Positions 25,758 through 32,722 of a stretch of DNA of 64,000 nucleotides are shown piece by piece. The number at the start of each line of letters is the position of its first letter. Position 1 is the stretch's first letter. The notes beneath the pieces are model-generated. The model was given only the letters and a program-made list of their open reading frames with translations, did not search any database and was not told the origin of the DNA. The stretch covers positions 363,265 through 427,264 of the forward strand of contig CANNAE010000001.1 of assembly GCA_947502505.1 (NCBI GenBank). Reading direction: 5' to 3'. A program made the translations under genes and the position numbers. The DNA is from an uncultured Planococcus sp. (GTDB taxonomy: Bacteria > Bacillota > Bacilli > Bacillales_A > Planococcaceae).

Positions 25758-27047
25758 CTATCTAATATTGAGTACCTCTTTGTAAGCGTCTCTTGACTTC
25801 TCTAAAGCTTCAGCTGCTTCTTTGTAGCGCTGCTGCTTAAAGTATATCTTACCCAAATATCCTAGATAATATCCTAAATCATGATAACTATTTGAATTTG
25901 TGAAACTATGAATTAACTTATTTAATATGATTTCTTCAAATTTCTCGTCTTCTTCATTTAGTAAATAAGTTAAGGATACAAATTCCATATATGCGTCCAT
26001 AAAAATATCATTTGATGGAGAATCTAATCTCAGCTCTTTGGCTTCCACCAACTTTTGGCCAACTCTCATTATTTCTTTGGCTTTGGATGTATTACCTAGT
26101 TCTAAATAGCTCTTAATCAATACACAGTGCGCTGAAATATTATCTGCTATATATTCTTCAGGTATATATTTTAAGGAATTATTCAAATGTGGAATAGCCT
26201 CTTCGTATTGCTGATATATAAAGTTAGAATATCCTACATTGTATTCGGTAGTGAATTTCAGAATATCAATATCCAATTTACTGCCTATAGTCAAAGCATT
26301 TTTATAATGTTCCATAGACAGCTTGTGATTACCAAAATATTCATGAGTAATCGCTATATTCAAATGACACTCTACAATACGTTTAGGAACAAACTCTTGT
26401 TGATAAATCTTTAAAGCCAGTTCTGAATATTTAAAGGCTAACTCATGTTCTTCGCAATGATTGCTCGATATGCCAATAGAATAGTAAAGATCTCCTACTT
26501 CAGCGGCAGATATAGACTTTGGAACAATTTTTTCAGCAATCAAATACGTTTTCAGTGCGGTTTCGTAGTCATTCAAGATGTAATTATAATTACCATTGTA
26601 TTTGTGATAAAGATAATACTGTTCTTGATCCATGAACTCCTTGAAACGGTCCATCTCTTTTATTTTATTTTCGGCACTTTCCAAATCGCCGGTAATAATG
26701 AAATAGCGGATTTGCTGGATATCGAATTCAAGTTCGACATCCTCATCTGCACGCAAGAGAGGGTGATTGCAGATATCTGCATAATGCTCCATGATTTTCC
26801 CTTTGTTTTGTGGATGAAGCAAGGAATTCTTGAAGTTTTTTACTAGCACTTTGCCGATGGGGTTGTCTTTGGCTGCTAGTGGGATCTCAAGTTTTTTGCA
26901 CAATGCTTCCAATTCTTTCAGGGCAGGTTCTTTTAACCCCGATTCAATTTTTTTCAATTCTTTCGGCGAAAGAATGCCCGATGCAGTTTCTTCCATACTG
27001 AACCGTTTTTTCAGCCGATGATATTTCAATCTCATTCCTGTGTCCAT
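25758..27047 (-). CDS. HTH-TPR transcriptional regulator of the RRNPP family (NprR-like)
   Basis: A 429-residue regulator. Residues about 4-62 form a Cro/C1-type helix-turn-helix (RLKYHRLKKRFSMEETASGILSPKELKKIESG, cut here as seen in two helices and a turn). The rest is a row of TPR-like helical pairs, for example YYLYHKYNGNYNYILNDYE, YSELALKIYQQ, GNHKLSMEHYKNALTIG, YQQYEEAIPHLNNSLKYI and GKIYFKQQRYKEAAEALEKS. Length and domain order match NprR, whose TPR groove binds a re-imported peptide. The start is the ATG at 27047, seven bases behind AAAGGAG; the frame stays open to a GTG at 27194 without a good site. It is followed after 12 bases by a repeat-peptide gene, its probable ligand. The TPR part is visibly more AT-rich than its neighbours, hinting at transfer. 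Confidence 0.87.
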   Translation of the reverse strand: MDTGMRLKYHRLKKRFSMEETASGILSPKELKKIESGLKEPALKELEALCKKLEIPLAAKDNPIGKVLVKNFKNSLLHPQNKGKIMEHYADICNHPLLRADEDVELEFDIQQIRYFIITGDLESAENKIKEMDRFKEFMDQEQYYLYHKYNGNYNYILNDYETALKTYLIAEKIVPKSISAAEVGDLYYSIGISSNHCEEHELAFKYSELALKIYQQEFVPKRIVECHLNIAITHEYFGNHKLSMEHYKNALTIGSKLDIDILKFTTEYNVGYSNFIYQQYEEAIPHLNNSLKYIPEEYIADNISAHCVLIKSYLELGNTSKAKEIMRVGQKLVEAKELRLDSPSNDIFMDAYMEFVSLTYLLNEEDEKFEEIILNKLIHSFTNSNSYHDLGYYLGYLGKIYFKQQRYKEAAEALEKSRDAYKEVLNIR

Positions 27048-27214
27048 GTCCGCTCTCCTTTCCATTTGAATGGGTAATATTTCCATCATCCATGTAGGAG
27101 AGTTTTTTTCCTCCGCTTGGCCAGGCGGCCCTGACAAGCGTATATCAGAGAGTTTATTTAGTACGATGATTACCGCCTCCACATCTACATTCACATTTTA
27201 CTTTAAATGCACAT

Positions 27215-27243
27215 ATTAAATCTATGATAGCATCAATTTTCAA
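27215..27243 (-). promoter_or_regulatory. Sigma-A promoter of the regulator-peptide operon
   Basis: On the minus strand TTGAAA (27243-27238) and TTTAAT (27220-27215) are 17 bases apart. The start site would be near 27208, leaving a long 5' leader before the ATG at 27047. Confidence 0.65.
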
Positions 27244-27384
27244 AATAAACTGCTTTTTTATTTCTGTAACTCGTGTTTTGAGAAAAAAGGTAAAAAGTGC
27301 CTATTATCCAAAAGAACACCTAAATCATTACAGTAATTGGACTTACTACTAGTTCTTTTGTTCTACCGTCATAATTTCTAGAAA

Positions 27385-27411
27385 GTTTAGATAAAGTGCA
27401 ATATAGGGTAA
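27385..27411 (+). promoter_or_regulatory. Sigma-B-type promoter of the first YflT gene
   Basis: GTTTAG and GGGTAA are separated by 15 bases, matching the general-stress consensus GTTTAA-N12-15-GGGTAT at most positions. The gene it serves is of a sigma-B regulon family. Confidence 0.75.
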
Positions 27412-27456
27412 GGACTAATAACGCAACAGCCAAATCAACCAAATGGGGGTATTATG

Positions 27457-28050
27457 ATGAACACATCAAATAAAAAAGTGCTTGGAATCGTTTATTCACA
27501 GGAAGACTTCCAGCGTAAACTGAGCCAGCTTAATGAACAGGGCTACTCTACAAATGAAATCCATGCAGTGGCCGAAAATACCGATCACCTTAATGAAGAT
27601 CAAGTGGAAGTGGAGAAAGCTGGAGCTTTTGGAGATAAAATGAAAAGTTTTGTGACAGGGAAAAGTGCAGTCAAAGAATCCATTGATTCGCTTGGCTTGT
27701 CGGAAGCAGAATCCCAGCGTTATACGGAAGATGTCGCTAAAGGTGGCATCTTGCTATATGTAGAAGGCGAGCGAAAAGGGATCATCGAGGCGGTTAAAGA
27801 AACGGAAGGTGCTCCTGAACAAGAACCGACCGATGCAGAGCGCCGCCAGTATATCCAATCTGTCGACAATAATTACGATGAACAGGAAGACCGTTTTGCG
27901 CGGGGAGAAACCTTCCTGCAAGATCCGACATTAGTGAAAGATGAGCGCCATGTCTCCTTCTCTACCCAGGAAAAACCGGAAGTCGAAAAAGCTAGAGGCG
28001 GCGCAAGCAAAACAGAAGCACAAAGCAAAACCGATAGAAAATACAGATGA
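27457..28050 (+). CDS. YflT-domain general stress protein
   Basis: A 197-residue soluble protein. Residues 1-110 form the YflT heat-stress domain: a beta-strand start (KVLGIVYSQEDFQRKLSQLNEQGYSTNEIHAVAEN), a middle AGAFGDKMKSFVTGK, and a C-terminal RYTEDVAKGGILLYVEG. The last 85 residues are acidic and low-complexity, rich in E, Q and K. Biochemical function of YflT proteins is unknown; in Bacillus they belong to the sigma-B regulon. GGGGG lies seven bases before the ATG at 27457 (an ATG also precedes at 27454). A second, longer paralogue follows with its own stress promoter. Confidence 0.85.
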   Translation: MNTSNKKVLGIVYSQEDFQRKLSQLNEQGYSTNEIHAVAENTDHLNEDQVEVEKAGAFGDKMKSFVTGKSAVKESIDSLGLSEAESQRYTEDVAKGGILLYVEGERKGIIEAVKETEGAPEQEPTDAERRQYIQSVDNNYDEQEDRFARGETFLQDPTLVKDERHVSFSTQEKPEVEKARGGASKTEAQSKTDRKYR

Positions 28051-28146
28051 ATGCTCATCCCCGGCCATCAATTGTCCGGGGTTTTATAGTGGCTGAAAAA
28101 CCGGATTCAATTGAACTTAAAAATATTCATATAGAAGGAATGAAAT

Positions 28147-28173
28147 GTTTTAGCAACGATAAAGTACGGGTAA
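28147..28173 (+). promoter_or_regulatory. Sigma-B promoter of the second YflT gene
   Basis: GTTTTA and GGGTAA are separated by 15 bases, an excellent match to the sigma-B consensus, 39 bases before the start codon. Confidence 0.82.
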
Positions 28174-28211
28174 ACAAACAGCAAGACAAGTTAAATCAGG
28201 AGGTTTTATGA

Positions 28212-29156
28212 ATGGCACAGACAAATCGTCAATATGAAATCGTCTATACACAGGATGAAATGGAGCGCGCTTTGGAAGCCTTTATTGCAAGAGGGTACCG
28301 TAACGAAGATATCCATGTGTTGGCAAACGATAAGAATTTGGTGAATGAAGCCCAGGACCGTTATGGCGTGGATTCAAGCAAGGCTAATTCTTTTGGCAAC
28401 CGGATTAAAACATTATTGACCGGGGAAGATAAAGCGCGTGCCAAACTCGATGAATTCGGTGTGAACCGTGATACAGCTGATCATTATGAGCGCGAAATTG
28501 AGCGTGGCGCAGTGCTGCTTTATACCGATGGGGAGCCGAGTGGTGATGGAGAGAACGAACACTTTTCTTCACATTCTGATGACAACCGCCCTATGGACCT
28601 GGACTCTGGTGAGCGCAATACGGCATTTGCGCCGTTTGGCAGAGATGTTGAGCGGGACGGCAGAATGCACAATGATGAAAAATTGATCGATAAAGATATC
28701 CAGAAACACGAAGGACGCCACGATACAGGAATTGATGGCATCTATACTACGGACGCTACCCGTGAGCAGACAAATAAATCCCAATTGCACAGCAAATCAC
28801 AGGATTCGCGCTTGAAAGGTGACGAAATACACCCGACTAGCGACCGAGATAAGCCGTCAGAAGCGGAAAAACCATCGGAAAAACGCATGGAACACGAACC
28901 GAAACTCGGGGACGAAGAAGGAGAAAAGGAATTGAATCGTGAAGACGGCGTAAACCGCCGGCAAGGCGAACCTTCTCCGGGAGCTGACCCGAATCTTGGG
29001 CCAGCGCCATTCGGCCGTGACTCAGAAGAAGAGCACCTAGCCGAAACGGATCGCCGCGATGATTATGAATCAGCGAAAAACCCTAGAGATGTGGATGATT
29101 TCCATAAAGATGTAGAGAAAAAGACAGGTACGCCACCAACGCCGCGTCTATTCTAA
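28212..29156 (+). CDS. YflT-domain stress protein with long acidic tail
   Basis: A 314-residue paralogue of the preceding protein. The YflT domain covers residues 1-105 (YEIVYTQDEMERALEAFIARGYRNEDIHVLAND; ANSFGNRIKTLLTGED; YEREIERGAVLLYTDGE). The remaining 210 residues are highly charged, rich in D, E, R, K and H, and probably disordered. They contain the motif APFGRD twice (near residues 140 and 271), each after an acidic or Pro/Gly stretch. No signal peptide or membrane segment is present. AGGAGG lies eight bases upstream of the ATG. The tail may have a hydrophilin-like protective role under desiccation or heat; this is inference from composition. Confidence 0.82.
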   Translation: MAQTNRQYEIVYTQDEMERALEAFIARGYRNEDIHVLANDKNLVNEAQDRYGVDSSKANSFGNRIKTLLTGEDKARAKLDEFGVNRDTADHYEREIERGAVLLYTDGEPSGDGENEHFSSHSDDNRPMDLDSGERNTAFAPFGRDVERDGRMHNDEKLIDKDIQKHEGRHDTGIDGIYTTDATREQTNKSQLHSKSQDSRLKGDEIHPTSDRDKPSEAEKPSEKRMEHEPKLGDEEGEKELNREDGVNRRQGEPSPGADPNLGPAPFGRDSEEEHLAETDRRDDYESAKNPRDVDDFHKDVEKKTGTPPTPRLF

Positions 29157-29158
29157 AG

Positions 29159-29198
29159 AAAAAAGCTGGAGAAATGTTTCATTTCTCCAGCTTTTTTT
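29159..29198. terminator. Bidirectional terminator between YflT and brnQ genes
   Basis: AAAAAGCTGGAGAAATG pairs with CATTTCTCCAGCTTTTT around a very small loop, with A and T runs at both sides. Confidence 0.92.
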
Positions 29199-29207
29199 GT
29201 ATTCAAT

Positions 29208-30530
29208 TTATTGCTTATGGGTGGCGCGGGCGATGATGATACCTATAAGCGTTCCGATGACGGCAGGAACGAGCCAGCCGATCCCTTGTTCATAGAACGG
29301 CAAGTAAGAGAATAATTCCGTGATGGCATCGAATTCAAAACCTGAACTCTTCAATGCATCAACGACGCTGATAATTCCCGTGAGGACGAGTGGAATGATA
29401 TAGACATAGGGTTTTTGGTAAAAAGAATGATCGAAAAACGATAGAATGACCAAAACAATTGCCAGGGGATAGATGGCAAGCAGAACCGGCAAGGAAATGG
29501 CGATCAATTGAGTCAGTCCGACGTTGGCGATGATAGCCGAGAATCCCGCAAAAATAAATACATAAGCCAGGTATGACAATTGCGGGAAAATCTTATTGAA
29601 AAATTGGGATGTGGCAGAGACAAGCCCGATCGAAGTCGTCAGGCAAGCAAATGTAATGGCGGCAGCCAGAATGATGCCGCCGATTTCCCCGTACAATACG
29701 CGTGAGGCAAGTGCAATCACTTCCCCGCCATTGTCTTGCATGCCGATAGCTTCTACGCTTGTCGCACCGATATAGCTTAAGGACAGGTACACCAGTGATA
29801 GGCCGGCTGCCGCGATAAAGCCGGCATAAGCGGTCGTCTTTAAAATGGTGTTTTTATCTTCGACGCCTTTCGCGCGGATAGACTGAATAATGACGATCCC
29901 GAAAACCAGCGCCGCGATTGCGTCCATCGTCAAATATCCCTGCAGGAAGCTTTCAAAAAACGCTTCCGTGCCATAATTCCCGACAGGCGCACCGATTGGC
30001 CCCATAGGTGTCAGGAAACTTTTAACGGCCAGAAAACCGATGACGACAATCAGGATTGGCGTCAGGATTTTTCCGATGCGGTCGACAAGCTTGGTAGGGT
30101 TCAGTGCAAAAAGGACGGTAATGACGAAGAAAATGATGGTAAACAGAAACAATGACCAAAACGATGACGCCATTTGAGCAGTCAAAAAAGGCGCGGTTCC
30201 GATTTCAAAGGCGACAGTGGCTGTCCGGGGGATCCCAAAGAATGGCCCGATTGCCAAATAGACGACTATAGTAAAGACGATTCCAAAGACCGGATGGACC
30301 CGTCCGGCGATCGATTGCAGGTCACCACCGGCTTTTGCAATTGCCAATATGCCCAGAAGCGGCAAGCCGACACCCGTCAGCAAAAACCCAATGATGGCAG
30401 GCGCTAATTGTTCTCCTGCCAACTGTCCGAGATAAGGAGGAAAGATTAAGTTTCCGGCGCCGAGAAACAACGCGAAGAGCATGAGCCCAATCGTTAAAAT
30501 TTCAGGATTTGTAAGCGTTTTCTTGTTCAT
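29208..30530 (-). CDS. brnQ: Branched-chain amino acid:cation symporter BrnQ
   Basis: A 440-residue polytopic membrane protein with about 12 helices, of the LIVCS family that takes up leucine, isoleucine and valine with sodium or protons. The start is the family signature (LTIGLMLFALFLGAGNLIFPPYLGQLAGEQ), followed by GVGLPLLGILAIA and YLAIGPFFGIPRTATVAFE. AAAAGGAGAACTCCT precedes the ATG. I saw no T-box in the short leader, though many Bacillales brnQ genes are regulated by leucine-responsive or CodY control. Confidence 0.93.
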   Translation of the reverse strand: MNKKTLTNPEILTIGLMLFALFLGAGNLIFPPYLGQLAGEQLAPAIIGFLLTGVGLPLLGILAIAKAGGDLQSIAGRVHPVFGIVFTIVVYLAIGPFFGIPRTATVAFEIGTAPFLTAQMASSFWSLFLFTIIFFVITVLFALNPTKLVDRIGKILTPILIVVIGFLAVKSFLTPMGPIGAPVGNYGTEAFFESFLQGYLTMDAIAALVFGIVIIQSIRAKGVEDKNTILKTTAYAGFIAAAGLSLVYLSLSYIGATSVEAIGMQDNGGEVIALASRVLYGEIGGIILAAAITFACLTTSIGLVSATSQFFNKIFPQLSYLAYVFIFAGFSAIIANVGLTQLIAISLPVLLAIYPLAIVLVILSFFDHSFYQKPYVYIIPLVLTGIISVVDALKSSGFEFDAITELFSYLPFYEQGIGWLVPAVIGTLIGIIIARATHKQ

Positions 30531-30616
30531 AGGAGTTCTCCTTTTAATTTAAACATAGTCGCACAAGAATTTATTATAGCTGAATTCACGCAGTTATGAA
30601 AATTAAAATTTGGAAA

Positions 30617-30650
30617 TAAAAAAAACCGGCGTTTTCGCCGGTTTTCATAT
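30617..30650 (-). terminator. Terminator of the CsbD gene
   Basis: AAAACCGGCG and CGCCGGTTTT pair around a 2-4 base loop with T-rich sequence on the minus strand. Confidence 0.88.
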
Positions 30651-30652
30651 GT

Positions 30653-30844
30653 TTATTTGTCTTTATTGAAACCTTCTTTGAACTTGCCGACAGTGTCCTG
30701 GACTTTGCCTTTTGTTTTGTCGGACTTGCCTTCAGCCTGCAGATCCGGGTTATCGGTTGCATTGCCGACCTGGTCTTTCACTTCGCCTTTTCCTTTACTG
30801 ACGGCGCCCTTCAGTTTATCAGAGAATCCTTCTTTTTCAGCCAT
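30653..30844 (-). CDS. CsbD-family small stress protein
   Basis: A 63-residue very hydrophilic protein, rich in K, D and G. It contains two copies of the CsbD-type segment: KLKGAVSKGKGEVKDQVGNAT and KTKGKVQDTVGKFKEGF. Family members are general-stress proteins without a known biochemical role. AGGAGGC is positioned eight bases before the ATG. A sigma-B-like promoter lies upstream. Confidence 0.9.
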   Translation of the reverse strand: MAEKEGFSDKLKGAVSKGKGEVKDQVGNATDNPDLQAEGKSDKTKGKVQDTVGKFKEGFNKDK

Positions 30845-30879
30845 TTGAATGCCTCCTCGTGGATTTATTTACTGATTGT

Positions 30880-30904
30880 ATAGCCTGTTTATGGGGATTT
30901 AAAC
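30880..30904 (-). promoter_or_regulatory. Sigma-B-like promoter of the CsbD gene
   Basis: On the minus strand GTTTAA and GGCTAT are 13 bases apart; only one base differs from the consensus -10 GGGTAT. Confidence 0.7.
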
Positions 30905-30919
30905 ATTATGCAACATTAA

Positions 30920-30945
30920 TAAAGCTCCCCATTGGAAGGGGAGCG
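30920..30945 (-). terminator. Hairpin after the LRV gene
   Basis: GCTCCCC and GGGGAGC pair around a 7-base loop, followed on the minus strand by TTTATTAA. It is moderate in strength. Confidence 0.6.
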
Positions 30946-30950
30946 CTAGT

Positions 30951-31241
30951 TTATGGTTTCAATGATGGGCCGTTGAGCGTGGCTTTCGCTTTTTCCTGGA
31001 CGGAAATGCATAGATCCTGTTCTGCCAGGCGTTTTAAGGTCGTCAATGGCGTAGCGGCATTCGCGGCAACGCCTTTACGGACTTCGGGATGCTGGTCGAG
31101 GGACAAGTCCACGAGAAGCCCTTCGCAATTAATCGATCGCGCGAGCTCTGCCCGTTTGTGGTAATCCATTTTTAACACAGCTGCTTCATCATAAGGAGAC
31201 CATTCCTTCTTTGAAGAATAAAATAGAAGATTGCTGTCCAT
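30951..31241 (-). CDS. Small leucine-rich-repeat-variant (LRV/HEAT-like) protein
   Basis: A 96-residue protein with one or two LRV-type units: LLVDLSLDQHPEVRKGVAANAATPLTTLKRLAEQD, where the D-x-x-x-V-R-x-x-V-A-x-N motif is typical of LRV or HEAT-like solenoids. Such modules bind proteins. It is much shorter than usual LRV proteins. The ATG at 31241 is chosen because GGGAG lies eight bases upstream; the GTG at 31250 abuts that site. No partner gene is evident. Confidence 0.7.
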   Translation of the reverse strand: MDSNLLFYSSKKEWSPYDEAAVLKMDYHKRAELARSINCEGLLVDLSLDQHPEVRKGVAANAATPLTTLKRLAEQDLCISVQEKAKATLNGPSLKP

Positions 31242-31290
31242 ATTTCGCACTCCCGCTCAAATTAGTATGATATTCGTAATCTATGTGTTT

Positions 31291-31299
31291 ATTATAGCA
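31291..31299 (-). promoter_or_regulatory. Extended -10 promoter of the LRV gene
   Basis: TGCTATAAT on the minus strand is a perfect extended -10 element, giving a leader of about 45 bases. Confidence 0.5.
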
Positions 31300-31503
31300 T
31301 ATTATGGATATAATACTATAAAAGTGTCTATTGATTCTGAAAATTACTAAATGCCTTCAAGAGTGAGACAAAAGAATTACTCGCTTGATTTATTTTAATA
31401 AAAAGGAGAAGGGAGGCGGAAACTTTTTTTCGTGGAGGCCGTCTATTAATAAAAGGAAAGATATTGGATAACAGTATATATCACTTTCTTTTTTTATCGT
31501 CCA

Positions 31504-31512
31504 TGCTATAAT
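31504..31512 (+). promoter_or_regulatory. Extended -10 promoter of tagO
   Basis: TGCTATAAT lies 48 bases before the tagO start. The -35 region is poor, which an extended -10 can compensate for. Confidence 0.55.
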
Positions 31513-31559
31513 AATGCTGGATATGTATGCAAAATGAGAGTTTTTTAAGGAGGAAGGAC

Positions 31560-32636
31560 ATGCTATACCTTACACTGGTTGTGGCATTCATCGCTTCGAT
31601 TCTCCTGACACCCCTTGTGAAGAGATTGGCATTTCGCATCGGGGCAGTGGATCGGCCCAATTATCGAAAAGTACACGCAAGGATCATGCCGCGCTTGGGC
31701 GGGTTAGCCATATTTGGATCTTTTTTGATCGCTTATCTATTCCTCCAACCGAAGGATCCGGGTTCCTCAGCATTAGATGCATCGCTGATCCCGATTGAAA
31801 CAGCTATCATTATCGGTGCGTTCTTAATTATCGTGACGGGTGTCTTGGATGATATGCTCGAAATTACGGCAAAAGCTAAAATGCTTGGCCAATTGGCAGC
31901 CGCCGGCGTCGTAGTCATTGGCGGGGGGCTCGAAATCTCATTCATCAACTTGCCGTTTGGCGGCGTCTTGGATTTCGGGTACTTCAGCATTCCGCTGACG
32001 ATCATATGGATTGTCGGCATCACCAACGCCATCAATTTAATAGACGGTCTTGACGGGCTAGCAGCAGGTGTTTCCACTGTTGCGTTATTGACACTGACGG
32101 CGATGGCCTTCATCATGGGCGATATTTTCGTCATGTCGACAGCTGCCATCCTGGCTGCTAGTTCCATCGGGTTCTTGTTCTATAATTTCCATCCGGCCAA
32201 GATTTTCATGGGGGATACAGGGGCGCTGTTCCTTGGCTTCATGATTTCCGTGCTGGCATTGATGGGCTTCAAAAACGTCACAGTCGTAGCTTTGATTATT
32301 CCAATCATCATGCTCGGCGTGCCGATCTCGGATACCTTCTTCGCTATCGTGCGACGCGTTCGTGAAAAGAAATCCATTTCCGAAGCGGACAAATCGCATT
32401 TGCACCATTGCTTGCTGAATATCGGATTTTCCCATAGCCAGACCGTATTGATCATCTATGGCATTTCTGCATTATTCGGGCTGGCGGCATTGCTATTTTC
32501 CCAAGCAACGCTATGGGGAGGCATACTGCTGATCGGCGTGATGCTTCTGGCGATTGAATTGTTCGTCGAAGTGGTTGGGCTTGCAGGAAAGAATTACCGC
32601 CCATTGATCAATTTAGTAAGAATGATAGGAAAATAA
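31560..32636 (+). CDS. tagO: Undecaprenyl-phosphate N-acetylglucosaminyl-1-phosphate transferase TagO
   Basis: A 358-residue membrane enzyme, the same length as B. subtilis TagO, that transfers GlcNAc-1-phosphate to undecaprenyl phosphate and so starts wall teichoic acid synthesis. About ten to eleven helices are visible. Active-site loops are GVLDDMLEITAKAKMLGQ (metal Asp pair), NAINLIDGLDGLAAG and AKIFMGDTGALFLGF, plus SHLHHCLLNIGFSHSQTV near the C-terminus. AAGGAGGAAGGAC precedes the ATG at 31560; an upstream ATG at 31527 lacks a site. It sits in the tagO-lytR-yvyE-degS order known from Bacillus. Confidence 0.92.
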   Translation: MLYLTLVVAFIASILLTPLVKRLAFRIGAVDRPNYRKVHARIMPRLGGLAIFGSFLIAYLFLQPKDPGSSALDASLIPIETAIIIGAFLIIVTGVLDDMLEITAKAKMLGQLAAAGVVVIGGGLEISFINLPFGGVLDFGYFSIPLTIIWIVGITNAINLIDGLDGLAAGVSTVALLTLTAMAFIMGDIFVMSTAAILAASSIGFLFYNFHPAKIFMGDTGALFLGFMISVLALMGFKNVTVVALIIPIIMLGVPISDTFFAIVRRVREKKSISEADKSHLHHCLLNIGFSHSQTVLIIYGISALFGLAALLFSQATLWGGILLIGVMLLAIELFVEVVGLAGKNYRPLINLVRMIGK

Positions 32637-32662
32637 AAAAAGCGGCTGCGGCCGCTTTTTAT
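32634..32662 (+). terminator. Terminator of tagO
   Basis: AAAAAAAGCGGC pairs with GCCGCTTTTT around a 4-base loop, with T residues following. Confidence 0.9.
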
Positions 32663-32685
32663 TTTGCGCAGAATATGATGCATAC

Positions 32686-32722
32686 AAAAAACCTGGCAAC
32701 CGCATTCGGTTGCCAGGTTTTT
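32686..32722 (-). terminator. Terminator of the LCP gene
   Basis: ACCTGGCAACCG and CGGTTGCCAGGT form a perfect 12-bp stem around CATT with T and A tracts. It overlaps the last base or two of the gene stop. Confidence 0.9.

Larger units (their letters stand above)
27048..27456. other. Divergent regulatory region between the RRNPP regulator and the YflT gene
   Basis: About 409 bases without a supported gene. It holds a minus-strand vegetative promoter (27215-27243), a leader of about 160 bases for the regulator with a small palindrome around 27114-27129, a 9-bp inverted repeat (27309-27317 with 27352-27360) and a plus-strand sigma-B-type promoter (27385-27411). The in-frame extension of the regulator to 27194 is probably untranslated. 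Confidence 0.6.
31242..31559. other. AT-rich divergent intergenic region before tagO
   Basis: A gap of 318 bases with extended -10 promoters for both flanking genes (31291-31299 minus, 31504-31512 plus). It contains a purine-rich AAGGAGAAGGGAGG stretch at about 31402-31417, which resembles a ribosome site but has no reading frame behind it. I saw no RNA gene. Confidence 0.5.

Noticed and set aside
27048-27194. N-terminal extension of the HTH-TPR regulator to a GTG at 27194
   Set aside because: The ATG at 27047 has an ideal AAAGGAG seven bases upstream and begins the HTH domain; the extension has no good ribosome site and looks like leader sequence.
30531-30616. T-box or leucine leader before brnQ
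   Set aside because: The region is too short and has no T-box sequence or specifier stem.
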